In this document: positions 52,725 through 61,503 of the stretch, piece by piece
How the letters are laid out: each line of letters starts with the position of its first letter
Numbering within the stretch: position 1 is the first letter of the stretch
Assembly (NCBI GenBank): GCA_019746975.1
Contig: JAIERK010000084.1
Span: forward strand, 1 to 64,000
From: Candidatus Obscuribacterales bacterium
GTDB lineage: Bacteria; Cyanobacteriota; Vampirovibrionia; Obscuribacterales; Obscuribacteraceae
Length of the DNA stretch: 64,000 bases
Direction of reading: 5' to 3'
Notes under the pieces: generated by a model
What the model was told of the DNA's origin: nothing
The model's database searches: none
What the model saw: the letters and a program-made list of their open reading frames with translations, nothing else
Program-made: the position numbers and the translations under genes

Positions 52725-54632
52725 TCATTCAAAATCGGACGTTTTTCCGTCCATGATATCGCGCGATCGCGACTTACCAATCGGCGTCGTAGACGGAGTG
52801 GCAGTCATCGATGGTTGGTCCGGCAGAAGAGATTTGGCAGGAGGGCGAGTTTCGCTTGCTCCGGCTTCGAACCTTGGTGACTGTCCTTTTCTCAATAGAT
52901 ACAAGGCACGCAGGGTTCCCTCAACGAACAGATTAGGCATATCACGAGAAGGCATCCTGCCCACCTCGGCAAAATAGCGGGCTCGACCAAGCAAGCCGTC
53001 CACCTGCGCGGCGTTATGACCGGCGCCGCCGAGAGCCGTTCTGCCAGCGGAGCTATCGAAATCTCTTACGAAGTCCTTGAGCAGGCTTCTTGATTCGAGT
53101 GTCAGCGGTTTTCCGGCCAATTGAGGAGTCAATTTATCGTTGAGCAAAGAGACACGACTGGCGGTTTTTCCCCATGAAGGAATGTAGTCGGTGCGGTATC
53201 TGGCTGCAGGAATGGGGTCTGCCAGATCGATATTGCTCATTTTCCCATCCGGGTGCAAAACCTTGTTGTGCGCATGATTGTCCCATTGCTGCAGGAGAAG
53301 CTTCGAAATCCATACTTGTTCGTATTGTTGAGCAAGCGCTGGGTCTTTACTGAGAGCCTGCGCAGCGGCGCGGTCAGAGCTGGAGCCGAATCGCTCCTGA
53401 GCGACTCCCCGTAGCGCGTCCTCAAACGAACGTCCTCCCAACTCCTGCAGATAGCCTGGTCGTTGCTTGCCGTTAATAGCTACTTCTCTGTCGACCACGG
53501 TAAGAGCTCTTGTTCCTAGCTTCATCGCGCGGTGCATTTGATAATCCAACAATTCATTCGAGTAACGAGTTTTCATTTCCGGACTGTCGGTGACCCGAAA
53601 TATAGCTTGCTTCGTCCCAGTTGGCGTCTGAACTTCGGCGAGATATGCCACATCATTGAATTGTTTTTTGATCACGATAGGGGAATCTTTCAAATCGGTT
53701 TGATGGGAATCGACCTCGTTAAACCGACGAACTCGCTCAGGCACAGGACCGTTAGTCTCCGACCTCTCTTTGGACGGGTTCAAGCGCAAAGTTCGCATAC
53801 GATCGAGACCGCCTACACTAGCAGCCATCATGTTGACGCTACTCGACAAGCCGGCTCGATAAAAAACTTTTGATAAATCGAAATCCTCTTTTGCATGCTT
53901 CTGGCGAATAATTTCTTCGCCGGCTCCGCTGCCAAGACCAAAGATTCCACCGGACGCCACCACCGGCAGTGCCGGGTGTCGGTAAAACGCACCCTTGGAA
54001 GCATAATTCAACCGACCGACTGCAAATTCAGTTGTTCCGAAAAGCACAGCGTCAGTTGCTAGCGCTTTTGGTTCTGCCGCTTGAAAGAAAGTATTCAACA
54101 ATCCTTTTCTCGAGGAAAACTCTCCAGAGGTCGCATCGATCCAGGTTTGCCGTGTCAATCCAGCATCGACAGTGCGATGTGCAAAGCCCATTGCCATACC
54201 CTTTACGGCAGGAGATCCTCTGAACGCTCCGGCTCCCATCAGCGTCCCCTTAAGAGTTGCGCCTTTCAAGCCACCAAGCGTAAAGTCAGTTAGTTGAATA
54301 CCGAGTTTGTCCGAAGGACTAGCTTGATCCAAACCGAAGGCACATATAGTGAGGCTTACGGCCCTCTTCCTGTCGGCGAAAAGGGGCACTGCCTTGAGAA
54401 ACATCTTGCTGTATTTCTCGACCTCGTCGTGCCCGTGAGACTCTCGCTCTTCGTCACCTAATACCAATTGCCCGAACAAGCTGACAGTATGATCGACAGC
54501 ATGATCGAGATATGTACGAGGAATTACCTGTGCCCGCTGGGGAGCCTGATCAAATACAACCACACCAGCGCGAGCCAGCTTCTCACGAAAAGGCTCTTTC
54601 GAGCCTGTCAGATCGGATCTATTGTCGCCCAT
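52725..54632 (-). CDS. Unknown protein with PI4K/HipA-like atypical kinase motifs
   Basis: In this 635-residue protein, residues about 60-300 are Gly/Ala-rich with no known domain. Residues about 330-475 show the pattern of atypical kinases of the PI3/PI4-kinase and HipA type. An 'AIFRV' strand is followed by NELLDYQMHRAMKLG, then 'GYLQELGGRSFED'. Next come the catalytic-loop-like D451-N-H453-A-H-N456 and a metal-site-like 'NIDLADP' with D469. A Ser/Pro-rich C-terminus follows. The fit to D-x-H-x-x-N ... I-D is clear by eye, but no full domain match can be shown here. There is no signal peptide. Confidence 0.55.
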   Translation of the reverse strand: MGDNRSDLTGSKEPFREKLARAGVVVFDQAPQRAQVIPRTYLDHAVDHTVSLFGQLVLGDEERESHGHDEVEKYSKMFLKAVPLFADRKRAVSLTICAFGLDQASPSDKLGIQLTDFTLGGLKGATLKGTLMGAGAFRGSPAVKGMAMGFAHRTVDAGLTRQTWIDATSGEFSSRKGLLNTFFQAAEPKALATDAVLFGTTEFAVGRLNYASKGAFYRHPALPVVASGGIFGLGSGAGEEIIRQKHAKEDFDLSKVFYRAGLSSSVNMMAASVGGLDRMRTLRLNPSKERSETNGPVPERVRRFNEVDSHQTDLKDSPIVIKKQFNDVAYLAEVQTPTGTKQAIFRVTDSPEMKTRYSNELLDYQMHRAMKLGTRALTVVDREVAINGKQRPGYLQELGGRSFEDALRGVAQERFGSSSDRAAAQALSKDPALAQQYEQVWISKLLLQQWDNHAHNKVLHPDGKMSNIDLADPIPAARYRTDYIPSWGKTASRVSLLNDKLTPQLAGKPLTLESRSLLKDFVRDFDSSAGRTALGGAGHNAAQVDGLLGRARYFAEVGRMPSRDMPNLFVEGTLRALYLLRKGQSPRFEAGASETRPPAKSLLPDQPSMTATPSTTPIGKSRSRDIMDGKTSDFE

Positions 54633-55165
54633 AGGATGCCTGAATAAAAAACTGCCAACGTGTATATACCCGCTCAGGTGAATGTAAGAACAATATCATT
54701 TGCCCCGAGCTCGTCTAGGTCGTTCGTTAATCGTCGGACGGTCAACTCTGTCCGACTGGAGGCGTTATTGGAGTGCTTAAACCCCGGACGAGATGCTATT
54801 CGAACAGGCTCTAGGCTTGCGAGATTCCAGCGGTTTCAGGAGCTACGCGATAAGGCACCTGGCAGAACAATAGGTGACTGGCCGACTCAGGGGCGGTATC
54901 GAGAATTTCGTCAAGGCTTCGAGGACCGATTACAGGATCACTGTTTGGGCGAAAGCAGGCTCTCTTCACTATTTTGCACGTTAACCGATATCGCTTAACG
55001 TGCAAAAAGACACATATTGAAGACTCTGGCTGTCATTCAAATCGTTGCAAATTTACCGGTTTACGGGTTCCTCAACCCAAGCCCCTCGAGATTTGATAAC
55101 GAGCCTCACCCTGGTCCAGCAACTCGCCATCTCGAGAGCCTTGACGTCGGGCGGCCATTTTTACC
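54633..55165. other. 533-bp intergenic region
   Basis: It contains the palindrome at 54972. A plus-strand frame at 54660-54998 runs into that palindrome and has arginine-rich, non-protein-like composition, so I do not call it. Confidence 0.5.
54972..55007. repeat. Intergenic palindrome, copy 6 (longest arms)
   Basis: The core GTTAACCGATATCGCTTAAC is flanked by eight-base arms TTTTGCAC and GTGCAAAA, giving a 36-base inverted repeat with a single C:C mismatch. Confidence 0.9.
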
Positions 55166-56284
55166 TTAGGCCGGTCTATCTGACCTGGACCTCATAAGTT
55201 CCTGTACATCGCTAACTTGGGGTAATCCTTCGTAGGCGCTCACATTAGTCGTGCAGAGCGCACCGACAGCGCCGGCGAAATCGTTGAGCGACCTCAACCT
55301 GTCAGCATCCAGACTATCGACGAAAGAACAAAGGTTGGTCTTGTCGCCCGCCTGTCGATACAGCGCCCGCAAGAATCCAGCGACATATGCATCGCCTGCG
55401 CCAACACCAGAGATGCAATTGACTTTATAAGCTTGTCCCCAGGTTTCCAAATTGTCTTTGAGAACCAGAGAACCATGCCCAGCCATAGTAACCAAAAGAA
55501 TCTTGGGAGCGAACGAAACAAATAAATGCCTCGCCAGATCCAAAATTCTTTCCTGTGAAAGGTCAGGTGCGTCGTGGCTATTTTTCGATTCGTGTCCTGA
55601 AGAAGGTGGATTCTCATAAGCGGAGATGAAATCCAGATCCGATTCCTTGACTTTCGCACCCATATGTTTAGCCCAGAAAAACAGTTCAAGAAGATTGACC
55701 TTCACGATGTCGGCCATCGAAATCGCCGACCTGAGCGCATCTATAGACCCCTTACCTTCGCCGGTGGGAAAACCGGCATCGAACGACACCAGAAGCCCCT
55801 TTTGCTTCGCCCGCGCCAGAGCTTCTAAAACTGCATGCCTACGCGGATCGCGGGTCAGAGAGATGCCGGTTGTATGGATGCAACAGGCATCGTCGAGACT
55901 CTCATCAGTTATGTCGGCGGTTGTGAGCTGTTGGGCAGCATTTCCAGGAGGCCAATTCAGAAAAGTATTGTCATCGTCGAGCGTCGTGAATACATAGCAT
56001 TGTGCCGTCGGGGCAGACTTGTCTACTCGGACGTAGCGAGTGTCTACGCCTTCCTCTGACAAAACATGGGTGAGGTATTTGCCATGTATGTCGTCACCAA
56101 CCTTGGCAAGAATTCTGGATTTGACCCCGAGTCGGGCAAGGGCAATTGCGACGTTGCTTGCATTGCCACCAAGACTTTTCACATAAGTGCTCGACTCGAT
56201 GAACCCACCTCCGCGGCTAGTGGAAATCCAATCGACGACAAGCTCGCCGATCGCAACAACGAACTTTGCCGAAGTGCCGGTCAC
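55166..56284 (-). CDS. PfkB-family carbohydrate kinase
   Basis: This 372-residue ribokinase-fold enzyme carries the substrate-binding segment 'YVKSLGGNASNVAIALARLG' and the ATP/catalytic motif 'SGVGAGDAYVAGFLRALY', whose Asp is the general base. A 30-residue insertion near residue 230 is Ser/Asp/His-rich. Family members phosphorylate fructose, ribose, keto-gluconate and related sugars; the exact substrate cannot be read. It is the third gene of a run with the SCP2-like and alcohol dehydrogenase genes, 83 bases after the former. Confidence 0.88.
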   Translation of the reverse strand: MTGTSAKFVVAIGELVVDWISTSRGGGFIESSTYVKSLGGNASNVAIALARLGVKSRILAKVGDDIHGKYLTHVLSEEGVDTRYVRVDKSAPTAQCYVFTTLDDDNTFLNWPPGNAAQQLTTADITDESLDDACCIHTTGISLTRDPRRHAVLEALARAKQKGLLVSFDAGFPTGEGKGSIDALRSAISMADIVKVNLLELFFWAKHMGAKVKESDLDFISAYENPPSSGHESKNSHDAPDLSQERILDLARHLFVSFAPKILLVTMAGHGSLVLKDNLETWGQAYKVNCISGVGAGDAYVAGFLRALYRQAGDKTNLCSFVDSLDADRLRSLNDFAGAVGALCTTNVSAYEGLPQVSDVQELMRSRSDRPA

Positions 56285-56367
56285 AGTCTATTCCGCCGAT
56301 TGCCGCAGGAGCCAAGGTTATCACCTGATTTCGACCATTGCCAGGCGAGTTCGCTAACCTTCGCCAA

Positions 56368-56787
56368 TCAAGCAGAAACGAGCGGTCGATTCAACGTATC
56401 TTCGAATATATTCGGATAGATCTTGAAGGCGGGCTTCACTACCGGAAGGAGTGCAAGTGCTCTATTTACTGGACCTTTAGCCACGATCCGGCCTGAAATC
56501 AGATAAACAGGTACGTTGACGTTGCCGAGCCAAAACTGATGAGCCACGTCGGCTTTCATAAACATCTCGACAATCGGCTTTTTATCATACTCGCCCCAGA
56601 TAATCAGCATGTTCTGACCGTCGGAACAGTCGACTGTCAGTCGTCCTTCCGGCTCTCTGTAATGGAACTGCACGATTAACTTTGACTGGAGAAGAGGTAG
56701 TGCTATCTCCTGGTGCTCCCGAATCTCATACCAGAGCGCCTCCATGATCTTCTGTACTTCTTCCGTGCTGCTAAAAAACGGCATCAA
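56368..56787 (-). CDS. SCP2-like lipid-binding domain protein
   Basis: This 139-residue single-domain protein resembles sterol-carrier-protein-2 folds: 'MLIIWGEYDKKPIVEMFM' as a beta strand pair, then 'HQFWLGNVNVPVYLISGRI' and KGPVNRALALLPVVKP. Such domains bind lipids or fatty-acyl groups in a hydrophobic cavity. It overlaps the alcohol dehydrogenase stop by four bases (ATGA), so the two are translationally coupled. The assignment is by pattern and moderately certain. Confidence 0.7.
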   Translation of the reverse strand: MMPFFSSTEEVQKIMEALWYEIREHQEIALPLLQSKLIVQFHYREPEGRLTVDCSDGQNMLIIWGEYDKKPIVEMFMKADVAHQFWLGNVNVPVYLISGRIVAKGPVNRALALLPVVKPAFKIYPNIFEDTLNRPLVSA

Positions 56788-57956
56788 TACGCCCTCTTAT
56801 AGATACCAATAATGTCTTCGACGCTGGCTTCCCTCGGATTGAAGATAATCGCCGGATCTTCAACGACAAGATTTACCCATTCTTGCAACTCTTCTTCATT
56901 CATCTCAGGCACGCCAAGCTGCTTCAACTCTGTCGGAAGGCCAACCTCTTTTAGTAATCGCTCAACCGCTTTCACAAGCGCTTCACTTGCTTCATTATCA
57001 TCCATACTCGAAGAAAAACCAAGTGCCCGGGCGGCTCTGCCGTATATAGCGTTCGAATATTCAAGATTGAACCGCATTCCATGCGGAAGATATACAGCGT
57101 TAGTTATTCCATGGTGAGTGTTGAAGCGGGCACCGGTTGCATGCGCTAATGCATGAATTATTCCGACACCAGAATTACTGAACGCGATTCCAGCCATGGT
57201 GCTCGCTACAAGGGTGGCACTTCGAGCTTCCATATCGTCACCATTGCTGGTGGCGCGTGGAAGATACTCGAAAATTAGGCGAGCCGATTCAATAGCAAGT
57301 GCATCGGAAACAGCCGAATTGGTCACCGTGGCGACAAGAGCTTCAAGACCATGGGTGAGCGCATCCAGACCGGTTGCCGCGGTCAGTTTGGGCGGAAGCG
57401 AAATTAACAAGACCGGATCGAGAATGGCGACGTTAGGAGCGAGATGGCGACTGCCGAAAACTAGCTTTCTATGCTCAGCCGAATCCTTAATCATCGCGAC
57501 GAAAGACACTTCAGAACCGGTCCCTGCTGTAGTAGGAATCGCGACCAGCGGTCTGAGAGGATCTTCAATATTGTTGAGTCCCTGATAATCAAGCAAATCT
57601 CCGCCTAAAGACAGACAGATATTAGCAGCTTTGGCTGTGTCCATTACGGAGCCACCGCCAACGGCGATGATCGCATCGCAAGCTTGCTCCAGACCAAACT
57701 GCGCGGCTCGATTAACGCTCTCGACATCGGAATCCGGTGGGACATCTGAAAAGATTATCGGCTCGACGCCGCCGTCTCTAACGCCGTTTAATAGCGGTTC
57801 TAAAATTCCACTGGCGACTAAGAACTTATCGGTAATGATGAGAGGTCGTTCAGCGCCCATATCCTTGGCAACTTCGAATGCAGTAGCGGATAGGTATTCG
57901 CCGAAACAGACTTTTGTAGGAGATTGAAAAACAAATGTGTTCATATGCGGTGTCAA
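56784..57956 (-). CDS. Iron-containing (group III) alcohol dehydrogenase
   Basis: This 390-residue enzyme has the NAD motif 'AVGGGSVMDTAKAANI' and the metal-binding set: Asp and His in 'TAATGLDALTHGLEALVA', then the two His positions in 'GIIHALAHATGARFNTHHG'. Members oxidise or reduce small alcohols, diols and lactaldehyde. The C-terminal 'INPREAS'-like region reads NPREASVEDI, as is usual. The ATG at 57956 begins a coupled operon with the SCP2-like and PfkB genes, an unusual combination whose substrate is unclear. Confidence 0.93.
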   Translation of the reverse strand: MTPHMNTFVFQSPTKVCFGEYLSATAFEVAKDMGAERPLIITDKFLVASGILEPLLNGVRDGGVEPIIFSDVPPDSDVESVNRAAQFGLEQACDAIIAVGGGSVMDTAKAANICLSLGGDLLDYQGLNNIEDPLRPLVAIPTTAGTGSEVSFVAMIKDSAEHRKLVFGSRHLAPNVAILDPVLLISLPPKLTAATGLDALTHGLEALVATVTNSAVSDALAIESARLIFEYLPRATSNGDDMEARSATLVASTMAGIAFSNSGVGIIHALAHATGARFNTHHGITNAVYLPHGMRFNLEYSNAIYGRAARALGFSSSMDDNEASEALVKAVERLLKEVGLPTELKQLGVPEMNEEELQEWVNLVVEDPAIIFNPREASVEDIIGIYKRAY

Positions 57957-58374
57957 TTAAAACCAAAAACAGACCCGATAGGAAGGCGACCGGCACTACT
58001 TAAATAATCTGTGACGATAACAAATCTCTCATATTGACCAATGGTATTCGAAATTACCTACAGGCAGCTCGAATTGCACAAATTTCGTCAATGTTCATTT
58101 GAAGAAGTAAAATGCTCATTGGTAATGACTAGTAAGCTGAAATTACTCGGCTTGATCTTCGCTGTACGGTCCTTGTACTATTGTCTGCCATTGTTGACAT
58201 CCACACCTTGGCTTTCTCGAAGATTCTTAAACGCAGATAATCAAAGCCAAAACGATGCTGTAGTGTGGAACCGAAAATAATCGCTCTCGTCAATGCTTTC
58301 TACAAACGGCAAGTGCTGACAATTGAGTTCCGCACTTACCAGATGAAACCACGGATGGTGCAAATGGAGACCGA
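57957..58374. other. 418-bp intergenic region
   Basis: This divergent region lies between the alcohol dehydrogenase and the LptD-like gene. A short plus-strand frame (start near 58041 or 58125, ending 58280) has one hydrophobic stretch but a weak ribosome-binding site and is not called. No repeat or clear promoter was found. Confidence 0.35.
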
Positions 58375-60501
58375 ATGACAGGCAGAATCTGCAGTTCAAA
58401 AGGAAAACAACGCGCGCGTCAGTTCGCAAGATTCGCGATTGCCAACAACAAGGTGATGCGCAACTCGGTCGGTATCGGCCTGGTAATTGGACTATCGCTC
58501 CAATCATTGTTCGCGCCAGCCGCGTTATCAGCCACAGTCGGTTCTGATTCGCCCAGCGGAACACTACTTCTTCCTCTCACGCCGAAGCTCGACACCACTC
58601 CGGCAGACAGTACCGCTTCCGATACCACACCAGAATCCAAGCAACAAAGCAGCCGCGCCGATGACGTAACAGAGATCAAAACCATCGCGCCGCCAGATCC
58701 AACCCGAAAATCAGGTCCGCCTCGACTCCAGGCACCTAACTCAGTGCTGAAGACTGCGCCAGACAAGTTTGCCGTCGAGGTCGATATAGAAGACGACCCC
58801 TCTCTTGCCGATGGTATCGATGCTGACGCCATAGGTGAAGACACGACTCTAAAAGGTACGATTCAGATTGTCGCGGACGACACGGAATACGACCAGGAAA
58901 AGAATACTTTCCTCGGCACAGGCAACGCTGTCGCCATTATTGGTGGGCAAAACTCCAAGCTCGAAGCTGACATGATTTTGTACGATCAGAATTCAGAAAT
59001 TATCGACGCTAGAGGCAACGTACGCATCACGCGAGCTGGGCAGGTCACCACCGGTAGTGCATTCAAATTTAAGGTCAACAAAGACGAGTATCTGATTACC
59101 AATCCGGATACTGAGTTGAATGGCGCCACGGTAGTGGCGAGAAAAGGCTATGGAACCGAGGACGGCATCTCATTCCGAAAGGGCACGCTCACTCTGCCAG
59201 AGCCAATATATATGCAGAAGAACACGCTCTTCGGACCAATCGGCTACGCATCCGAAGTCCAACAGAAAATGGCCCACCCGGACGCCTACGTACCTACCAA
59301 ACCTTCATTCAAGTTCAAGGCCAGAAAGATGGTTTACGAACGATATAAGGAATCAGGCGGTAACCTCACGGTCTTCGGCGGAACAATGCAATTCGGCAGC
59401 TTCGGCATACCAATCCCGAAATTCACTGCCAACATAACCAAGCAGGAAAACGCCGTACTGTTTCCCATCTCACCATCGATAACCAACAACTTGCAGATTG
59501 GCGGGATGCACATCGGGCCCAAGTTCAGCAACTCGGTCGGCAAGACAGGCATTTTATCCTGGTCTCCAATGGTGCAGCTCGGAGGACGAAATCTCGACGG
59601 CACAAAAGACGTAGGGAGCAGCGGAATCGGATTATCCGGTAAAGTAAGCTATGAAAATAAGAGGATGAAGTTCAACCTCGCGGCAGGTTCGGTCAACCAC
59701 CTCATGGTCGGCGATTTTCAATACAACGTTCGCAAGGGATTGAAATTCCAGAGCGGCATCAACCGCTTCATGGATGACGGCATGTACGGATACCGCCGTC
59801 CACGCCTTGCAGCAGAGTTGGTCGACAATCACATGGTAACCAATATTCCATTTATGAGCGGAGTGAAGTTCAGAACCTCCGCCGGCGCATACCAAGACAA
59901 CCCTCAGTTGGTTAACTTGAACCCTCAGTACGCGGCGCTGTTTGGTGGCAACCAGTACTCCACCCTCATGAATAGCGCGTTCAAGGTTCAGGAACAGGTC
60001 ACGGCCATGTCTCACCCGATAGTCAACATCGGCAACGACAAGTGGGGCGTGAAATCATACATATTCGGCGGCGTTTCTGCCCGAGGCTATTCAACAGGAG
60101 ACAGAGGTTTGCTCGGTCAGATCGGTCCAATGGTCGATTTGAGGATGAACAGATTGCGCTTGCAAGGCACCTACACGAAATCCGGGGTTCGGGGCAGCAC
60201 TCCATTCGTGTTCGACCAATTCATCCAGGGTCAAAGATCGTGCAGTCTGTTTGGCGACGTCAAAGTCAGCAAATATCTGACGGTAGGCGGCGGTCTCGGA
60301 TACAACCTCAATAACCAGCTGTTCTATCAAAAGTCTATTTCCGCGGCCATCGGTCCCGAGGACTTCAAGGTCCTCCTTACCAGAGACATGATCCGTGGAA
60401 TCAACCGCGTCGGCTTCGACGTCCTGTATGGTGCACCAATACCGTTCGACAAACTGGTCTTGAAAGGCGGACCAGACCACGGGCAACTGGGCGGAATCTG
60501 A
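58375..60501 (+). CDS. LptD-like outer-membrane protein with OstA/LptA domain
   Basis: This 708-residue protein has GGAG five bases before the ATG. It carries a basic n-region and a hydrophobic signal segment (residues about 29-50, SVGIGLVIGLSLQSLFAP). An acidic/Pro/Thr-rich spacer follows, then an OstA-type beta-jellyroll from about residue 155 ('IQIVADDTEYDQEKNTFLGT', 'LEADMILYDQNSEIIDARGN'). From residue about 300 to the end, alternating beta strands suggest an outer-membrane barrel, resembling the cyanobacterial LptD-like proteins. The role would be lipopolysaccharide or related lipid insertion into the outer membrane. The gene overlaps the next start by one base. Confidence 0.8.
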   Translation: MTGRICSSKGKQRARQFARFAIANNKVMRNSVGIGLVIGLSLQSLFAPAALSATVGSDSPSGTLLLPLTPKLDTTPADSTASDTTPESKQQSSRADDVTEIKTIAPPDPTRKSGPPRLQAPNSVLKTAPDKFAVEVDIEDDPSLADGIDADAIGEDTTLKGTIQIVADDTEYDQEKNTFLGTGNAVAIIGGQNSKLEADMILYDQNSEIIDARGNVRITRAGQVTTGSAFKFKVNKDEYLITNPDTELNGATVVARKGYGTEDGISFRKGTLTLPEPIYMQKNTLFGPIGYASEVQQKMAHPDAYVPTKPSFKFKARKMVYERYKESGGNLTVFGGTMQFGSFGIPIPKFTANITKQENAVLFPISPSITNNLQIGGMHIGPKFSNSVGKTGILSWSPMVQLGGRNLDGTKDVGSSGIGLSGKVSYENKRMKFNLAAGSVNHLMVGDFQYNVRKGLKFQSGINRFMDDGMYGYRRPRLAAELVDNHMVTNIPFMSGVKFRTSAGAYQDNPQLVNLNPQYAALFGGNQYSTLMNSAFKVQEQVTAMSHPIVNIGNDKWGVKSYIFGGVSARGYSTGDRGLLGQIGPMVDLRMNRLRLQGTYTKSGVRGSTPFVFDQFIQGQRSCSLFGDVKVSKYLTVGGGLGYNLNNQLFYQKSISAAIGPEDFKVLLTRDMIRGINRVGFDVLYGAPIPFDKLVLKGGPDHGQLGGI

Positions 60502-61499
60502 TGAGCAGAGCGAAGAGCTATGACGCAGCAAAAATTGACACTTTAGCAAAGTCAAAATTGCCCGCTCTTGGCATCGACCTCGGTGGCACAAAAATTCGTG
60601 CAGCAGCCGTTAGAGACTACGAAGTAATAACGGAACCAAAGCAAGTTCCGACCCCCGAAGGTCGCGAGCACATTATCGAAGCTCTGGTCGATCTGGTATC
60701 AGAATTCAAGACGGACATACTCATGGGAGTCGGTATTGCCACAGCCGGCATCGTCAATTGCGATACGGGCGAAATCATCGGCTCCACAGGGAACTTGCCT
60801 GGTTGGTCGGGAACACCGCTAAAGAAGGTTCTCGAATCAAAAATTCTTCTTCCTGTTCACGTAGAAAACGACGCCAATGCCGCTGGTTATGCAGAGGCTA
60901 GAATTGAAGCGTTGAGAAAAAAGCGATGCGTAGTAACCGTGACACTCGGTACCGGTATCGGTGGTGGTATCGTTCTGCATGGCAGACTTTTCCGTGGTTC
61001 CAATTGGGCCGCCGGGGAGGTTGGACATATCAAGATTGCCCAGGATAACAAACGCCTGTGCACTTGCGGTCTCATCGACTGCTGGGAAGCCTACGGCTCC
61101 GGCCGCGGATTGATAATGACCGCCCAGGAGATGCTCGAAGGGGTCACGATCGATCAGTCTCGACTCGTGAAGGAGCCCGGCACGCTGACCACCTATGACG
61201 TTTTCTCCGCGGCGAAAGAAGACGACCTCATGGCCAAGAAGATCGTCGAGCGTTGGCATGAACACATAGCTCACGGTCTGGTTAACCTTGCCCATGTTCT
61301 CAATCCCGACTGCTTTGTCATCACAGGCGGACTCAGCGAATTCGTCGACTTCCAACTGCTTCACGACATGGTGGCTGACAGATGCTTACCCAGGGTCGCG
61401 GACGCAATAGAGATTCGTCAATCGGCGATCCAAGGACAGGCCGGTATTATTGGAGCAGCCCAATTCGTCATAGACGAGTTACTCACTCCGCGCTCATAG
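60501..61499 (+). CDS. ROK-family glucokinase
   Basis: This 332-residue sugar kinase has the ATP site 'LGIDLGGTKIRAAAV', the substrate loop 'VENDANAAGYAEARI' with the catalytic Asp, 'LGTGIGGGIVL' and 'GEVGHIKI'. The zinc motif C-x-C-G-x4-C-x-E reads CTCGLIDCWE. Glucose is the most likely substrate, feeding the Zwf pathway encoded at 42550. The ATG overlaps the LptD-like stop (TGATG), so an envelope gene and a sugar-kinase gene are translationally coupled, which is unexpected but seen directly. Confidence 0.92.
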   Translation: MSRAKSYDAAKIDTLAKSKLPALGIDLGGTKIRAAAVRDYEVITEPKQVPTPEGREHIIEALVDLVSEFKTDILMGVGIATAGIVNCDTGEIIGSTGNLPGWSGTPLKKVLESKILLPVHVENDANAAGYAEARIEALRKKRCVVTVTLGTGIGGGIVLHGRLFRGSNWAAGEVGHIKIAQDNKRLCTCGLIDCWEAYGSGRGLIMTAQEMLEGVTIDQSRLVKEPGTLTTYDVFSAAKEDDLMAKKIVERWHEHIAHGLVNLAHVLNPDCFVITGGLSEFVDFQLLHDMVADRCLPRVADAIEIRQSAIQGQAGIIGAAQFVIDELLTPRS

Positions 61500-61503
61500 A
61501 CTA

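Noticed and set aside
54660-54998. 112-codon plus-strand frame in the 533-bp gap
   Set aside because: Arg-rich, no ribosome-binding site, and it ends inside the palindrome core.
58041-58280. 79-codon plus-strand frame before the LptD-like gene
   Set aside because: Weak ribosome-binding site and ordinary composition; a short hydrophobic stretch alone is not enough.
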